Below, in pieces: positions 43,755-53,162 of a stretch of 64,000 bases of DNA (within the stretch, counting starts at the first letter, position 1; the number at the start of each line of letters is the position of its first letter). The position numbers and the translations under genes were made by a program. The notes under the pieces are model-generated. The model had not been told where the DNA came from. It saw only the letters and a list, made by a program, of their open reading frames with translations, and did no database searches. Source of the stretch: Symplocastrum torsivum CPER-KK1 (GTDB lineage: Bacteria; Cyanobacteriota; Cyanobacteriia; Cyanobacteriales; Coleofasciculaceae); contig JAHHIF010000001.1 of the NCBI GenBank assembly GCA_019358875.1, positions 62,001 to 126,000 on the forward strand. The letters are read 5' to 3'.

Positions 43755-45116
43755 ATGAAGTACAGCAATAAAAGCTTTAAATACTCTACCCAGAGAATTA
43801 TGGGGCATAAACCAGGGATAAAGGATCAGCTATCCTCAAAACTGATAACCCGCTGGGCAATTATCCTAGCTGTGCTAGGAGCGATCGCAACCGGGGCTAC
43901 TGCCATTTATACCGTCAGCTTTGCCGATCAGCGCCAACTGGACGAGTCCAGCCCTACCCGCCCTCCAAGTCCTGCGATTAAAGCTGTTACTGCCTTAGGA
44001 CGCTTAGAACCAGAAGGGGAAGTCATTCAACTATCTGCCTCAAATTCGCTGCAAGGAGCAAAGGTTGCTCAACTGCTGGTTTCTCAAGGCGATCAGGTTC
44101 GTGAGAAACAAGTGATTGCAGTATTGGATAGTCGCGATCGCTTACAAGCCGCGCTAGAGCGTTCCCAAAAACAGGTCAAAGTCGCTCAAGCAAATCTGGA
44201 AAAAGTCAGAGCAGGTGCTAAACTTGGCGCAATTGGCGCTCAGGAAGCCACAATCAAACGTCTAAAAGCAGAATTGGACGGTGAGAAAACTGCCCAACAG
44301 ACAACTGTTACTCGGTTACAAACTCAACTGTTGGAGGCAAGACAAGCGCAAGATGCGATCATCAGGAGATTAGAAGCTGAGTTACGCAGCGTCCAAACAG
44401 ATTTTGAACGCTATCAAAAGCTAGCGCAGGATGGTGCAATACCGGCAACAGAATTAGACACCCGCCGCTTAAAAGTAGAAACAGCGATCGAGCAACTTAG
44501 TGAAGCACAAGCGAATCGAAACCAGGCTTTAACAACCCTCAGCGAACAACTCAAAGAAGCCGAAGCCAACCGTGACAAAACTACTGCTGTCTTAGAAGAA
44601 CAGATTAACGAAGCAACGGCAACCCTGGCACAGATTAAGGAAGTTCGTCCAGTTGATATTCAACAAGCAGAAGCAGAGGTGGAAAGTTCTCTTGCAGCCG
44701 TTGGAGAAGCCCAAGCTGACTTGGAATTAGCGTATGTGCGGGCACCTGTAGCGGGTCGAATTTTGAAAATCAATACCCTTGCTGGAGAAAGCATTAACGA
44801 ACAGGAAGGTATTGCTGAACTAGGTCAAACCGATCAGATGGTTGTCATCGCCGAAGTTTATGAAAGTGATATTAGTAAAGTACGCCTCGGCCAGCGAGTT
44901 ACTGTAACTAGCGAGGGGAAATCGTTTGAAGGCGAACTCCAGGGTAATGTTAGCCAAATCGGATTACGCATTGGCAAAAAAGATATTTTGAATACTGACC
45001 CAGCGGCAGCAGTTGATGCCAGAGTTGTAGAAGTAAACATTCGTTTGAATCCAGAACATAGCAAGCGTGTGTCGAGCTTAACCAACTCAAAAGTTATTGT
45101 AGAAATATTGCTATAA
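43755..45116 (+). CDS. devB: HlyD/DevB-type membrane fusion protein
   Basis: A periplasmic adaptor of about 453 residues with one N-terminal membrane helix (WAIILAVLGAIATGATAIYTV). A lipoyl/barrel half follows (ALGRLEPEGEVIQLSA, VSQGDQVREKQVIAVLD), then a long coiled-coil hairpin (about 120-320). The second barrel half is YVRAPVAGRILKINTLAGESI, and the beta-barrel is VVIAEVYESDISKVRLGQRVTV. With DevC and DevA it forms a TolC-dependent exporter, known for heterocyst glycolipids, but paralogues occur in non-heterocystous species. The start is uncertain (43755 or 43800). The stop codon TAA (45114-45116) lies within a repeat element. Confidence 0.85.
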   Translation: MKYSNKSFKYSTQRIMGHKPGIKDQLSSKLITRWAIILAVLGAIATGATAIYTVSFADQRQLDESSPTRPPSPAIKAVTALGRLEPEGEVIQLSASNSLQGAKVAQLLVSQGDQVREKQVIAVLDSRDRLQAALERSQKQVKVAQANLEKVRAGAKLGAIGAQEATIKRLKAELDGEKTAQQTTVTRLQTQLLEARQAQDAIIRRLEAELRSVQTDFERYQKLAQDGAIPATELDTRRLKVETAIEQLSEAQANRNQALTTLSEQLKEAEANRDKTTAVLEEQINEATATLAQIKEVRPVDIQQAEAEVESSLAAVGEAQADLELAYVRAPVAGRILKINTLAGESINEQEGIAELGQTDQMVVIAEVYESDISKVRLGQRVTVTSEGKSFEGELQGNVSQIGLRIGKKDILNTDPAAAVDARVVEVNIRLNPEHSKRVSSLTNSKVIVEILL

Positions 45117-45216
45117 CGCTTTTCAGTTGAATGAGGTACAGATCAGGTGTGTGAAGACTAGAGAGAGCAATGAAAACAAAAAAGCTGATAGCTGATAGCT
45201 GACGGCTTTCTGCTAT
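45112..45216. repeat. TATAGCG interspersed element, copy C
   Basis: The terminal 29-bp unit (45112-45140) starts TATAACGCTTTTC and ends GAGGTACA. The element closes with GCTATA (45211-45216). It shares AACAAAAAAGCTGATAGCTGATAGCTGA with copy A. Its first bases provide the stop codon of devB and it separates devB from devC. Confidence 0.6.
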
Positions 45217-45328
45217 ATAACTGAGAGCTAAAGGCTTTAAATAGAGTTTAAGAATTGGCAGCCTAACTTCATCCTTAATTCTTATTTTGCAATTCAATAT
45301 TTTGTAATAAATCGAGACTAAGTAACGT

Positions 45329-46477
45329 ATGAGAATACCTCTAGCCTGGTTACAACTCAGCCGCGAAAGAATGCGGTTATTCGTGGCACTTGCAGGGATT
45401 GGCTTTGCTGATATTTTGATGTTCATGCAACTGGGATTTCGGGATGCTCTATTTGAAAGTGCAGTAGTTTTGCATAAAAAATTACAGGGCGACATTTTTC
45501 TCATCAGCCCTCAATCAACGTCAACAATCGCGATGAAAAGCTTTCCGGCTCGGCGCTTGTATCAAACGCTTGGGTTTGAGGGGGTCAAATCTATTAGTCC
45601 AGTTTATTTAGATTTTGCCTTATGGAAAAATCCCCAAACTCGTGGAACTCGGAGCATTCTCGTTTTGGGTTTTAATCCAGCAGATAGTGTTTTAACTTTG
45701 CCTGGAGTAACGGATAATCTAGGTACTCTAAAAATTGCAGATGTCGTTTTATTTGATGACACGTCTAGACCAGAGTTTGGTTCAGTTGCCCAGGAATTTA
45801 ATGCAGGAAAAGACGTTACGACTGAAGTGGGAGGACGCCGAATTCGAGTCGGTGGAATATTCAGCCTAGGTGCTTCTTTCGGGGCGGATGGAAATATTGT
45901 TACCAGTGATTTAAATTTTTTACGCCTGTTTCCAAGTCGAGAAAAGGGATTGATTGATATTGGCATTATTAACTTAGAACCAGATGCAGATCTGCAAGTT
46001 GTAATCAAAAACCTGAAACAGAGCCTACCCAAGGATGTTGATGTTTTATCAAAGGAAGAATTTATTGCCCTTGAGAAAAACTACTGGCAAACTAGTACAG
46101 CTATTGGCTTTATTTTTACCCTAGGTACAGGGATGGGTTTGATTGTTGGCACGGTAATTGTTTATCAAATTCTCTATACTGATGTTTCTGACCATTTGCC
46201 CGAATACGCAACTCTAAAAGCGATGGGTTATAAAAATAGCTATCTCTTGATGGTGGTATTTCAAGAAGCTCTGATTCTTGCTGTGCTAGGTTATTTGCCG
46301 GGATATTCTCTAGCTATGGGACTCTATACTTTAACAAGAACTGCGACTAATTTACCCATGGCAATGAACCTTGCTAAAGCGGTATCAGTATTAATCATGA
46401 CAATTATTATGTGTGCAGTTTCCGGCGCGATCGCAGTACGAAAATTACAGGCAGCAGACCCAGCGGATATCTTTTAG
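45329..46477 (+). CDS. devC: DevC-type ABC exporter permease
   Basis: A 382-residue FtsX/MacB-like permease with one N-terminal helix (LFVALAGIGFADILMFMQLGFRDALFESA). A large periplasmic domain (about 45-255) follows, then three C-terminal helices (GFIFTLGTGMGLIVGTVIVYQILYTDVSDHL, LLMVVFQEALILAVLGYLPGYSLA, and a final one). It partners DevB and DevA. GAGAC/ATAAATC precede the ATG at 45329 without a strong ribosome site. The repeat in the 212-bp devB-devC gap may affect operon expression. Confidence 0.9.
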   Translation: MRIPLAWLQLSRERMRLFVALAGIGFADILMFMQLGFRDALFESAVVLHKKLQGDIFLISPQSTSTIAMKSFPARRLYQTLGFEGVKSISPVYLDFALWKNPQTRGTRSILVLGFNPADSVLTLPGVTDNLGTLKIADVVLFDDTSRPEFGSVAQEFNAGKDVTTEVGGRRIRVGGIFSLGASFGADGNIVTSDLNFLRLFPSREKGLIDIGIINLEPDADLQVVIKNLKQSLPKDVDVLSKEEFIALEKNYWQTSTAIGFIFTLGTGMGLIVGTVIVYQILYTDVSDHLPEYATLKAMGYKNSYLLMVVFQEALILAVLGYLPGYSLAMGLYTLTRTATNLPMAMNLAKAVSVLIMTIIMCAVSGAIAVRKLQAADPADIF

Positions 46478-46506
46478 AATAGTGAAAATCTAGAGTGAGG
46501 TAGTCA

Positions 46507-47274
46507 GTGGTTAGTCCAAACCTCAGCAACAATTCAACGTTGGGACAAAGTACTTGGGTAGACCCGTTTTCGAGCCATCCCATGCCTCAACAGCCAGTTG
46601 TATCAATCAACAATCTGAGTTATTACTTTGGGAAAGGTTCGCTGCGTAAGCAAATTTTGTTTAATATCAGCTTGGAAATCCAGGCGGGAGAGATTGTACT
46701 GATGACGGGGCCTTCTGGCTCAGGGAAGACCACTTTACTGACGTTGATGGGAGGATTGCGATCGCCTCAAGAGGGTAGCCTGAAAGTTTTGGGTAAAGAA
46801 CTGAGGGGAGCGTCAAAAAATCACCTGGTGGAAGTCCGTCGCAACATTGGTTACATCTTCCAGGCTCACAACTTGCTCAAGTCCCTTACTGCTCGCCAAA
46901 ATGTGCAGATGTCTTTGGAACTACACCCTGAAATTTCTTCGCAAGAGGCTGTTGCTAAGTCAGCCGCGATGCTGAGAACTGTAGGCTTAGGCGATCGCAT
47001 CAATTACTACCCGGATAGCCTTTCTGGAGGGCAAAAACAGCGAGTGGCGATCGCACGCGCCTTGGTGAGTCATCCGAAATTAGTCTTAGCAGACGAACCA
47101 ACAGCCGCACTCGACAGTAAATCAGGTCGTGATGTTGTCGAATTGATGCAACGGCTTGCCAAGGAACAGGGATGTACGATATTGATGGTTACTCACGATA
47201 ACCGGATTTTGGATATCGCTGACCGTATCGTTCATATGGAAGACGGACATCTGCAAAAAGATACCGCCATCTAA
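46507..47274 (+). CDS. devA: DevA-type ABC exporter ATP-binding protein
   Basis: A 255-residue ATPase: Walker A GPSGSGKTT, signature LSGGQKQR, Walker B LVLADEPTAALD and switch VTHD. NNLSYYFGKGSLRKQILF is diagnostic of DevA proteins. It energises the DevBC exporter. The GTG at 46507 follows GAGG at a good distance. An internal ATG at 46582 would give a shorter protein starting nearer the usual family N-terminus. It follows devC by 29 bp and precedes the HEAT-repeat gene by 12 bp. Confidence 0.92.
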   Translation: MVSPNLSNNSTLGQSTWVDPFSSHPMPQQPVVSINNLSYYFGKGSLRKQILFNISLEIQAGEIVLMTGPSGSGKTTLLTLMGGLRSPQEGSLKVLGKELRGASKNHLVEVRRNIGYIFQAHNLLKSLTARQNVQMSLELHPEISSQEAVAKSAAMLRTVGLGDRINYYPDSLSGGQKQRVAIARALVSHPKLVLADEPTAALDSKSGRDVVELMQRLAKEQGCTILMVTHDNRILDIADRIVHMEDGHLQKDTAI

Positions 47275-47286
47275 AACTAGAATTTT

Positions 47287-49041
47287 ATGATGTCTCGAAT
47301 AAACTTGGCTTTGAGCGTGTTAACAATCCTATCTTTCCTTGCTGACAAGATACCTGTAGCTGCTCAAAGGGAAACGTTTAGCTTACCTCCAGCCGTGCTA
47401 GCTATGCAGGGGCAGCAGGAGAGTGCTGAACCAATCGTCGTTGCCGAGTTAGTGGAACAACTTCGCACTGCCAATGTTGAACAGCGTCGGGAAATTATTC
47501 AACAACTGAGCGACACCCAACAGAATATTGTGCCAGCATTGGTTAGAGCTATGGACGACCCCGATCCTCTGCTCAAAAGTGGCGTGGCAGAGGTACTGGG
47601 AAATCTCACTAATGAGGCAGTGCCAGCCATTCCTGGATTGATTGAGATGATGAACGATGGGCGAAGAGCGATCGTACCAGGGTCGTTCAGTTCCGGATTT
47701 TACCCAAATATAAGACCGATAAGACTTCCTGTTCTTTCTTCTCTTCCTGCCTCTGCAAATGTTGAAGAGCGGCGCAGTCCACCTACTCCTCCCGAAAACC
47801 CCGAAAACCTGCTGCGGATTACAGCGATCATTGCGATCGGAAAAATTGGTTTACCTGCTAGAACATTAGCAACACCACCCCTAACCCAAGCCTTGCAAGA
47901 CCCCGATCCTTGGGTGAAGCTGAATGCGACCTGGGCGCTCTCGGAAATCGGAGCCTCTATCCCCTTACTGCCTCACTGGTTAGAAGCCTTACAGAACCCT
48001 GACCCTAACCTGCGTCGCAGTGCAGCGTCCGTTTTTCAAGATTCAAGCTCACTCCTGCGTAAAGTCTTGGGAGCGGAGGCTGATGACAGCACTACTGCCT
48101 CGCTGCTTACGGCACTTAAAGATGATGATGTTACGGTTCGGGATGCCGCCAGGGAAGCATTAGGACTGCTGGGGACAGGGGCATTACCAGGATTAGTCCA
48201 AGCGTTAAAAGCACCAGAGCCAATAGTTCGCTTGGAGGCTGCGGAACTGGTGGGCAATCTAGGAGGATCGGCACAGTCTGCGGTTCCTGACCTCCTAGCA
48301 CTATTGGGAGATACAGGGCGTTATGTGCCACCCGCCTCAAACCAAGGCGGCTTTGTTTTCCCCGCTTTACCCCCTTTGCCTCCGTTGTTTCCAGGCTCAC
48401 GTCAATACCCCCTAGCCCCTAGTAATCCTGAGCAACTGGTGCGAGTCAATGCCGCTATTGCTCTGGGCAAGCTTAGCGATCGCAGTGCCATTCCTGGTCT
48501 GACTACTGCCCTAAAGGATAATAATCCTTGGATGCAGCTTGCAACTGGGTGGGCATTACTCCAATTGGGACAGGCTCAAGGCTTGCCTGTTGTCGGGCGA
48601 TTGGTGCAGCACCCCGATTCATCAATTCGGCGGGAGGCATTGTCTCAGTTAGAGGGCTATGGTTCACAGTCTACGCCTTATATTCTGCCCTACTACACAG
48701 CCCGATTAGACTCTGCCGATGATAACGAACGCAATGGCGCAATTATTCGGATTGGGGATTTTGGGGCAGCCGCGTTGGATCTGGTACCCAAGCTCCGGGC
48801 AATACTTGTCGGCAACCAGAAAGACTCGCCAGGGTATGCCGCAACAATTTTAGGGGAAATTGCGCGGGATACAGCGATCGCTTGGCAGAATGGCAATCTT
48901 TCAGCTAACCAACGCCAACAAGCGATCGCTGAATTGAGCAAAGTGCTGAATATCATGCAGGCTCCCAATGCTCGGTTTAACCGTGAACCAGTTGAGCGCG
49001 TCCGTAATGCCCTAACTACACTCCGAGGAGTGACACCGTAG
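47287..49041 (+). CDS. Exported HEAT-repeat protein downstream of devBCA
   Basis: A 584-residue protein with a signal peptide (INLALSVLTILSFLADKIPVAAQ). Several HEAT/PBS-lyase-like repeats follow (LVRAMDDPDPLLKSGVAEVLGNL, LTQALQDPDPWVKLNATWALSEIG, LLTALKDDDVTVRDAAREALGLLG, LTTALKDNNPWMQLATGWALLQLG). They are interrupted by two proline-rich loops (about 125-165 and 350-375). HEAT arrays are binding scaffolds. The 12-bp gap to devA indicates cotranscription, so it may serve the exporter in the periplasm; that is inference. A terminator lies at 49205-49237. Confidence 0.8.
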   Translation: MMSRINLALSVLTILSFLADKIPVAAQRETFSLPPAVLAMQGQQESAEPIVVAELVEQLRTANVEQRREIIQQLSDTQQNIVPALVRAMDDPDPLLKSGVAEVLGNLTNEAVPAIPGLIEMMNDGRRAIVPGSFSSGFYPNIRPIRLPVLSSLPASANVEERRSPPTPPENPENLLRITAIIAIGKIGLPARTLATPPLTQALQDPDPWVKLNATWALSEIGASIPLLPHWLEALQNPDPNLRRSAASVFQDSSSLLRKVLGAEADDSTTASLLTALKDDDVTVRDAAREALGLLGTGALPGLVQALKAPEPIVRLEAAELVGNLGGSAQSAVPDLLALLGDTGRYVPPASNQGGFVFPALPPLPPLFPGSRQYPLAPSNPEQLVRVNAAIALGKLSDRSAIPGLTTALKDNNPWMQLATGWALLQLGQAQGLPVVGRLVQHPDSSIRREALSQLEGYGSQSTPYILPYYTARLDSADDNERNGAIIRIGDFGAAALDLVPKLRAILVGNQKDSPGYAATILGEIARDTAIAWQNGNLSANQRQQAIAELSKVLNIMQAPNARFNREPVERVRNALTTLRGVTP

Positions 49042-49394
49042 TTGGGCGACGAAAGTATAAAGGTTCTAGGGGGTGTTATCAATTAAGCCACAAGTCCTCT
49101 CTTCTAGAAGAATTCTGAACACAGCCACTTCTATATTCTTCTTGTTCACAAACTATTCACAATCGATTAGTAGCATTTGTTTTAGTCATTAATCACGCTC
49201 TGTTGCCCTTCCAAAGCTAATCTGGGAGGGCTTTTTTATACCAAGCTTCCAACAAAGCCTGACCAACTTTAGAGCTTCTGCCCTCTGCCTTCTGCTATAC
49301 ATGATGCTTAGCTCGAATCGCTAGAGCGATCGCTAACCAATTAATTTAAAGATTAATGTACCCTGAGGAATCTAATTAATTGGGGTTGAGAGAG
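49042..49394. other. Intergenic region after the devBCA-HEAT operon
   Basis: This 353-bp stretch contains the terminator at 49205-49237, a CTGAACACAGCCACTTCT sequence (49114-49131) that recurs at 57120-57137, and a CTGCCCTCTGCCTTCTGC low-complexity repeat near 49280. No gene was found. Confidence 0.5.
49205..49237 (+). terminator. Rho-independent terminator of the devBCA-HEAT operon
   Basis: The stem GCCCTTCC/GGGAGGGC (one G-U pair) is followed by TTTTTT. It lies about 165 bp after the stop of the HEAT-repeat gene on the same strand. Confidence 0.7.
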
Positions 49395-50180
49395 TTACTG
49401 AACACCCGCCCGTTTGGGTTTTAAGGTTACATTGACACCTTCACTCGATTGTTGCAGTACCAGTAAAGGGGTTGGTTTTGCCTTTTGATCCCAACGAATT
49501 AAAACAATGCGACCTTGAATGGTTGGTTGCCAACTATCTTGATCGTCTTCTGGGCTAAGAAATGTCTCAATACAGTCAATAATCTGACTAATTGTTGCAG
49601 AGGTTGCTTGCGTGGGTAATTTCATCAATCTGATTTGAATGCGAAACAAGACTCGTAGAGTACGTTTTCCCCCGCTTTCTGTTTCGTACATCACATCAAA
49701 TATTTCATCCACTTGGCGCCCTGTCGTACTGGCAATACCAATCGCTGTTTTATTTCCCTGATTCGGTCGAAGCGCTACACTGATTAACTGCTTGACCTTA
49801 ATTTTGATTTGGTTGACTACTGCAAAGTGAAACACCTCTTCATCCATACGCATTCTGAGGTAGTCCAAATTGAATTCACGAGAGTGAACCAAATCTGGAT
49901 TGCTTTCCATCTTCCGGATGGTATTTAGAGCGAGCTTTAGCTTTTTTTGAAGGTCTGTGATTTTAAACTGCTCATATTTGAGCTTCTTTGCCATATCGTT
50001 GTATTTCAGCTTTCCGTACACCGCTAAACCAATAAGTATTAAGGCAAGACTAATAGAGACATACATCCAGATTTGCCCAGAAGGACGGGATTCTGGTGGA
50101 CTCACTGGCGAGGATGAGGGTTGCGACTTAACCGGAGCTTGAGCTAATACAGATTTTATAAGAAGGTTAGAAGTGGGCAT
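49395..50180 (-). CDS. Membrane-anchored protein of unknown function with coiled coil
   Basis: A 261-residue protein. A Pro/Ser-rich N-terminal segment, one transmembrane helix (IWMYVSISLALILIGLAVYG, about 37-57) and a short coiled coil (MAKKLKYEQFKITDLQKKLKLALN) precede a predicted alpha/beta cytoplasmic domain. Its strands are RTLRVLFRIQIRLM and GRIVLIRWDQKAKPTPLLVLQQ. I believe it is conserved among cyanobacteria but know no function. The ATG at 50178-50180 is chosen over a GTG two codons before. Confidence 0.65.
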   Translation of the reverse strand: MPTSNLLIKSVLAQAPVKSQPSSSPVSPPESRPSGQIWMYVSISLALILIGLAVYGKLKYNDMAKKLKYEQFKITDLQKKLKLALNTIRKMESNPDLVHSREFNLDYLRMRMDEEVFHFAVVNQIKIKVKQLISVALRPNQGNKTAIGIASTTGRQVDEIFDVMYETESGGKRTLRVLFRIQIRLMKLPTQATSATISQIIDCIETFLSPEDDQDSWQPTIQGRIVLIRWDQKAKPTPLLVLQQSSEGVNVTLKPKRAGVQ

Positions 50181-50216
50181 AATCACTACTAGCTAGAACG
50201 CTGCATCTTTTTTTTT

Positions 50217-50241
50217 AGAATGCACTTTTAGAGTGCATTCT
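50217..50241. repeat. 10-bp palindrome AGAATGCACT/AGTGCATTCT
   Basis: The hairpin has a TTTAG loop and a T9 run on its left on the plus strand. It lies upstream of the coiled-coil membrane protein. The T-run precedes rather than follows the stem for plus-strand transcription and reads as A-run on the minus strand, so it is not a normal terminator. It may be an operator. Confidence 0.4.
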
Positions 50242-50371
50242 GTGGATTAAAGTCATAGAAAGAAATAGATGAGGTGGAGAAGAGCTAATCGTTGATTAAT
50301 GAAAGTCAAAAGTTTTAAATGAGACATTCTTAACGATTAACTTATTAATTATCTCTACACCTACCTTAATT

Positions 50372-52033
50372 TCAGTTTCGCCACCTTGCACGGTAACTTC
50401 GTGCGTCAATATGACATAAGTTGGGAAATTTAACATAGCGACCCAAGCCACCGGGCCACCAAGGTTCAAGTGACCAATAAAGTTGATTACCAGTCAAACC
50501 CTCACAGAGAAAGTCCATTGCATCCCCAACTAAATGACGGCTGTAAATAGCTCCTCCAACAGCGCGATTAATGGCAGGTGGACGATACCAACTTGTGATG
50601 ATAAAGGGTCGCCCAATGCGATCGCGTGCCCGTTGCGCGAGTTTGGCAATGCGAACCATTGCATCAACTGTTGCTTGGTTAGGAGGCATTCGTGTACCAC
50701 CATGGGTTGCCTCTGCCCAAGTAAAGTTACCATCAGGAATGATTGAGGCAGATAGTTGAATGTTTTGTGGTGTCCAACGGGCAGGACGTTTGGGAATCAC
50801 TACAGGTAAAGGTTTCGGCGCTGCCTCTTTTGACTTGCGGCTAGCTTCATTCAGACGTTTTTGGTCTTCTAGTAAGCTAGAAATCGTCTGATTTCTGGTC
50901 GATAAATTGCGCCAGAGTTGGACAAGGCGGATTAAAGCTTCTCGTTGGTGGTCACGTTCTTCATATGACCCAGGTACACGCCGCATAAAGGTTAGGAGTT
51001 CTCGATCTAGCTGAGTCGCCAGCTTGAGCATTGCTGTTTTGTCAGTGGTGCTAGTATTGAGCAGCTCTGGATTAATCCCTAGAGTTGTCAGCACACTAGC
51101 ACGAGAATCGAGTTGTCGCCAGAGCCGAAACATCTCCGTGAGCGCATTCCGTTGACTGCCTTGCCCTTGATAGTACTCAGGAAGGCGTTGGACAAAGGTA
51201 ATCAAAGCGGGATCGATGATACGGAGGTTTTCCTCCGGGGAGGTGTTGGTTTTTAGAGAAGCGATCGCTTCTTCCCGTGTCCGCAACTGACGCCATAGTT
51301 GGGTCATGCGAATCAGCGCCTCTCGTTGCTGAGGATATCCGCCATAGTTCGCAGAAAGCCGTTGCACAAATTTCTTGAGTGGAACGTCTAACTGGGACTC
51401 ATCGCTACTCGCTACACTAACTTGAGCGGCTGGAACCAAAGAAGCGATCGCAGCTTCACGAGTATCGAGTTCCCGCCAAACACGCACCGCTTCGAGTAAC
51501 GCATCCCGTTGAAAAGGCAAGCCAGTGTAATACTCTGGAATTCGATCCACTAACGTTAGAAGCGCTTTATCCAGATAGGCAAGATTTTGCGGTAAGCCTT
51601 GAGCTTTGAAGTCAGTTTCAAGGTCAGCCAGATAAGCTTTCAAGAGTTTATCAAAGTTAGACGCTTCTAAACGTGCAGTTGTTGGCTCATTAGCTGGTGG
51701 TGCATACCCTTTCGCAACGCTTTGAAGAAATTGGTCAGCGTAACGACCTTGCTCAGCTTGCCATATATCCCCAGCTTTCCAATCTTGAGCCACTAAACTA
51801 TCGGTAAGCGATCGGATGGCATTCGCGGCATACTGCACTTGTTCTGGGAAAGTGTTGACTTGCGCCAGTGGAACACGATTAGCTGGCGAGATACCCAAGC
51901 CAGTCTCTCCATCTGAAAGGGAAGGTGCAGCATGAGCTTGATAAAGTGCTGCCAGAATCGGCTTGTGAATGCCCGCTCGTTCGGCTTCGATTAGGTAGTA
52001 ATAATTTCGTTGGTCTGGTGAGAGTGTTGCCAT
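50372..52033 (-). CDS. M15-family peptidase with four helical N-terminal repeats
   Basis: A 553-residue protein. The C-terminal domain (about 425-553) is a peptidase M15A: ITSWYRPPAINRAVGGA, SRHLVGDAMDF (SxHxxGxAxD zinc motif) and NLCHIDAR (third ligand H-x-D). Such enzymes trim peptidoglycan or act as D,D/L,D-carboxypeptidases. Residues about 150-390 hold four copies of a roughly 55-residue unit with FVQRLPEYYxG, QRxALIRxxxLWRxLxTRxxAIxSL. The first 140 residues (LSPDQRNYYYLIEAERAGIHKPILAALY) are another conserved cyanobacterial module. No signal peptide is evident, which is odd for a wall peptidase. Confidence 0.8.
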   Translation of the reverse strand: MATLSPDQRNYYYLIEAERAGIHKPILAALYQAHAAPSLSDGETGLGISPANRVPLAQVNTFPEQVQYAANAIRSLTDSLVAQDWKAGDIWQAEQGRYADQFLQSVAKGYAPPANEPTTARLEASNFDKLLKAYLADLETDFKAQGLPQNLAYLDKALLTLVDRIPEYYTGLPFQRDALLEAVRVWRELDTREAAIASLVPAAQVSVASSDESQLDVPLKKFVQRLSANYGGYPQQREALIRMTQLWRQLRTREEAIASLKTNTSPEENLRIIDPALITFVQRLPEYYQGQGSQRNALTEMFRLWRQLDSRASVLTTLGINPELLNTSTTDKTAMLKLATQLDRELLTFMRRVPGSYEERDHQREALIRLVQLWRNLSTRNQTISSLLEDQKRLNEASRKSKEAAPKPLPVVIPKRPARWTPQNIQLSASIIPDGNFTWAEATHGGTRMPPNQATVDAMVRIAKLAQRARDRIGRPFIITSWYRPPAINRAVGGAIYSRHLVGDAMDFLCEGLTGNQLYWSLEPWWPGGLGRYVKFPNLCHIDARSYRARWRN

Positions 52034-52257
52034 GGCAGATTGTAAGAACCCAACTCCTATCCAGTTTGGTTAATTACTTCGTTTATAAACCTGAGTGTTT
52101 TGTCAGTCGTCTTCCCGATGGCTAGATGACCATCGGTTAGTAGTCAGTCGTCAGTAGCAACAGACAACAGACAATGGACAACAGACAAAAAGCGACAACT
52201 TATGTACGAAGTGAGTTCGCCGGACTTGATGTTACAGCACTCATTACACAATAATCT

Positions 52258-53040
52258 ATGCCTTTTGCACCGATTGAGCAGGGAATAACAAACAATTGCT
52301 TTAAAAATCTTCGTCTGATTGCCTCAGACATGGATGGTACGCTAACGCAGCAAGGCAAATTTCGGGCAAAGTTGTTTCAAGCCTTTGAGGATTTAAGTGC
52401 AGCAAATTTACCAGTGCTAATTGTTACAGGTCGTTCAGCGGGGTGGGTGAGTGGGCTGGCGACTTACTTACCGATAGTGGGTGCGATCGCAGAAAATGGC
52501 GGACTGTTTTATCCTGCTGATAGCGATCATGCGATCGCCTTAACACCCATACCTGACTTAATCGTACATCGACAACAGTTGGAGGTTGCTTATCAACAAC
52601 TCAAGTCAGAATTTCCTGATATTCAAGAATCAACTGACAATCGCTTTCGCCTGACCGATTGGACATTTGATAATCACAACCTGACACCCACTCAACTAGA
52701 ACGCTTGGGGAATTTGTGCCATTCAATGGGTTGGGGTTTTACCTACAGTTCTGTACAATGCCACATCAAGCCAGTATCCCAGGATAAGGCAACGGCTCTG
52801 ATGCAGGTACTAGGCGACTATTTCCCCCAGTACACACCAGAGCAAGTGCTAACTGTTGGCGATAGCCCAAACGATGCCAGTTTGTTTAACCCTCAACTAT
52901 TTCCCCTTTCTGTTGGCGTTGCTAATGTCTTGGATTACGCTAATGAACTCAGTTATCAGCCAGCATACGTTACCCAAGGAGTTGAAGGAGAAGGGTTTTG
53001 TGAGTTGGCACAGTATTTAAGTAATTCGTTAGATTCCTGA
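52258..53040 (+). CDS. HAD superfamily (IIB) phosphatase
   Basis: A 260-residue Cof/sucrose-phosphatase-type HAD hydrolase. Motif I is ASDMDGTLT (nucleophile and acid Asp), motif II is VLIVTGRSAG, and motif III/IV is HIKPVSQDKATAL with TVGDSPNDASLF. The cap (about 95-190) is of the C2B type. It converges with a sucrose-phosphate-synthase-like glycosyltransferase. That suggests it dephosphorylates the sugar phosphate this enzyme makes, though the substrate could be another sugar phosphate. The ATG at 52258 is the only good start. Confidence 0.82.
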   Translation: MPFAPIEQGITNNCFKNLRLIASDMDGTLTQQGKFRAKLFQAFEDLSAANLPVLIVTGRSAGWVSGLATYLPIVGAIAENGGLFYPADSDHAIALTPIPDLIVHRQQLEVAYQQLKSEFPDIQESTDNRFRLTDWTFDNHNLTPTQLERLGNLCHSMGWGFTYSSVQCHIKPVSQDKATALMQVLGDYFPQYTPEQVLTVGDSPNDASLFNPQLFPLSVGVANVLDYANELSYQPAYVTQGVEGEGFCELAQYLSNSLDS

Positions 53041-53065
53041 TCGGGATATGGTGAATCGAAATCTA

Positions 53066-53094
53066 GTAGAGACGTTCCGCCGGAACGTCTCTAC
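53066..53094. repeat. 14-bp palindrome GTAGAGACGTTCCG
   Basis: Perfect 14-bp arms around a single C lie between the convergent HAD and glycosyltransferase genes. I recognise GTAGAGACGTT palindromes as dispersed cyanobacterial repeats. It could act as a bidirectional terminator hairpin, but T-runs are weak. Confidence 0.75.
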
Positions 53095-53162
53095 AATGTG
53101 TGCATTCAAACGGCTGAAAATAACTCATCGCTCGAATACTTCGCCCTTACAGAAGTTTGCTG

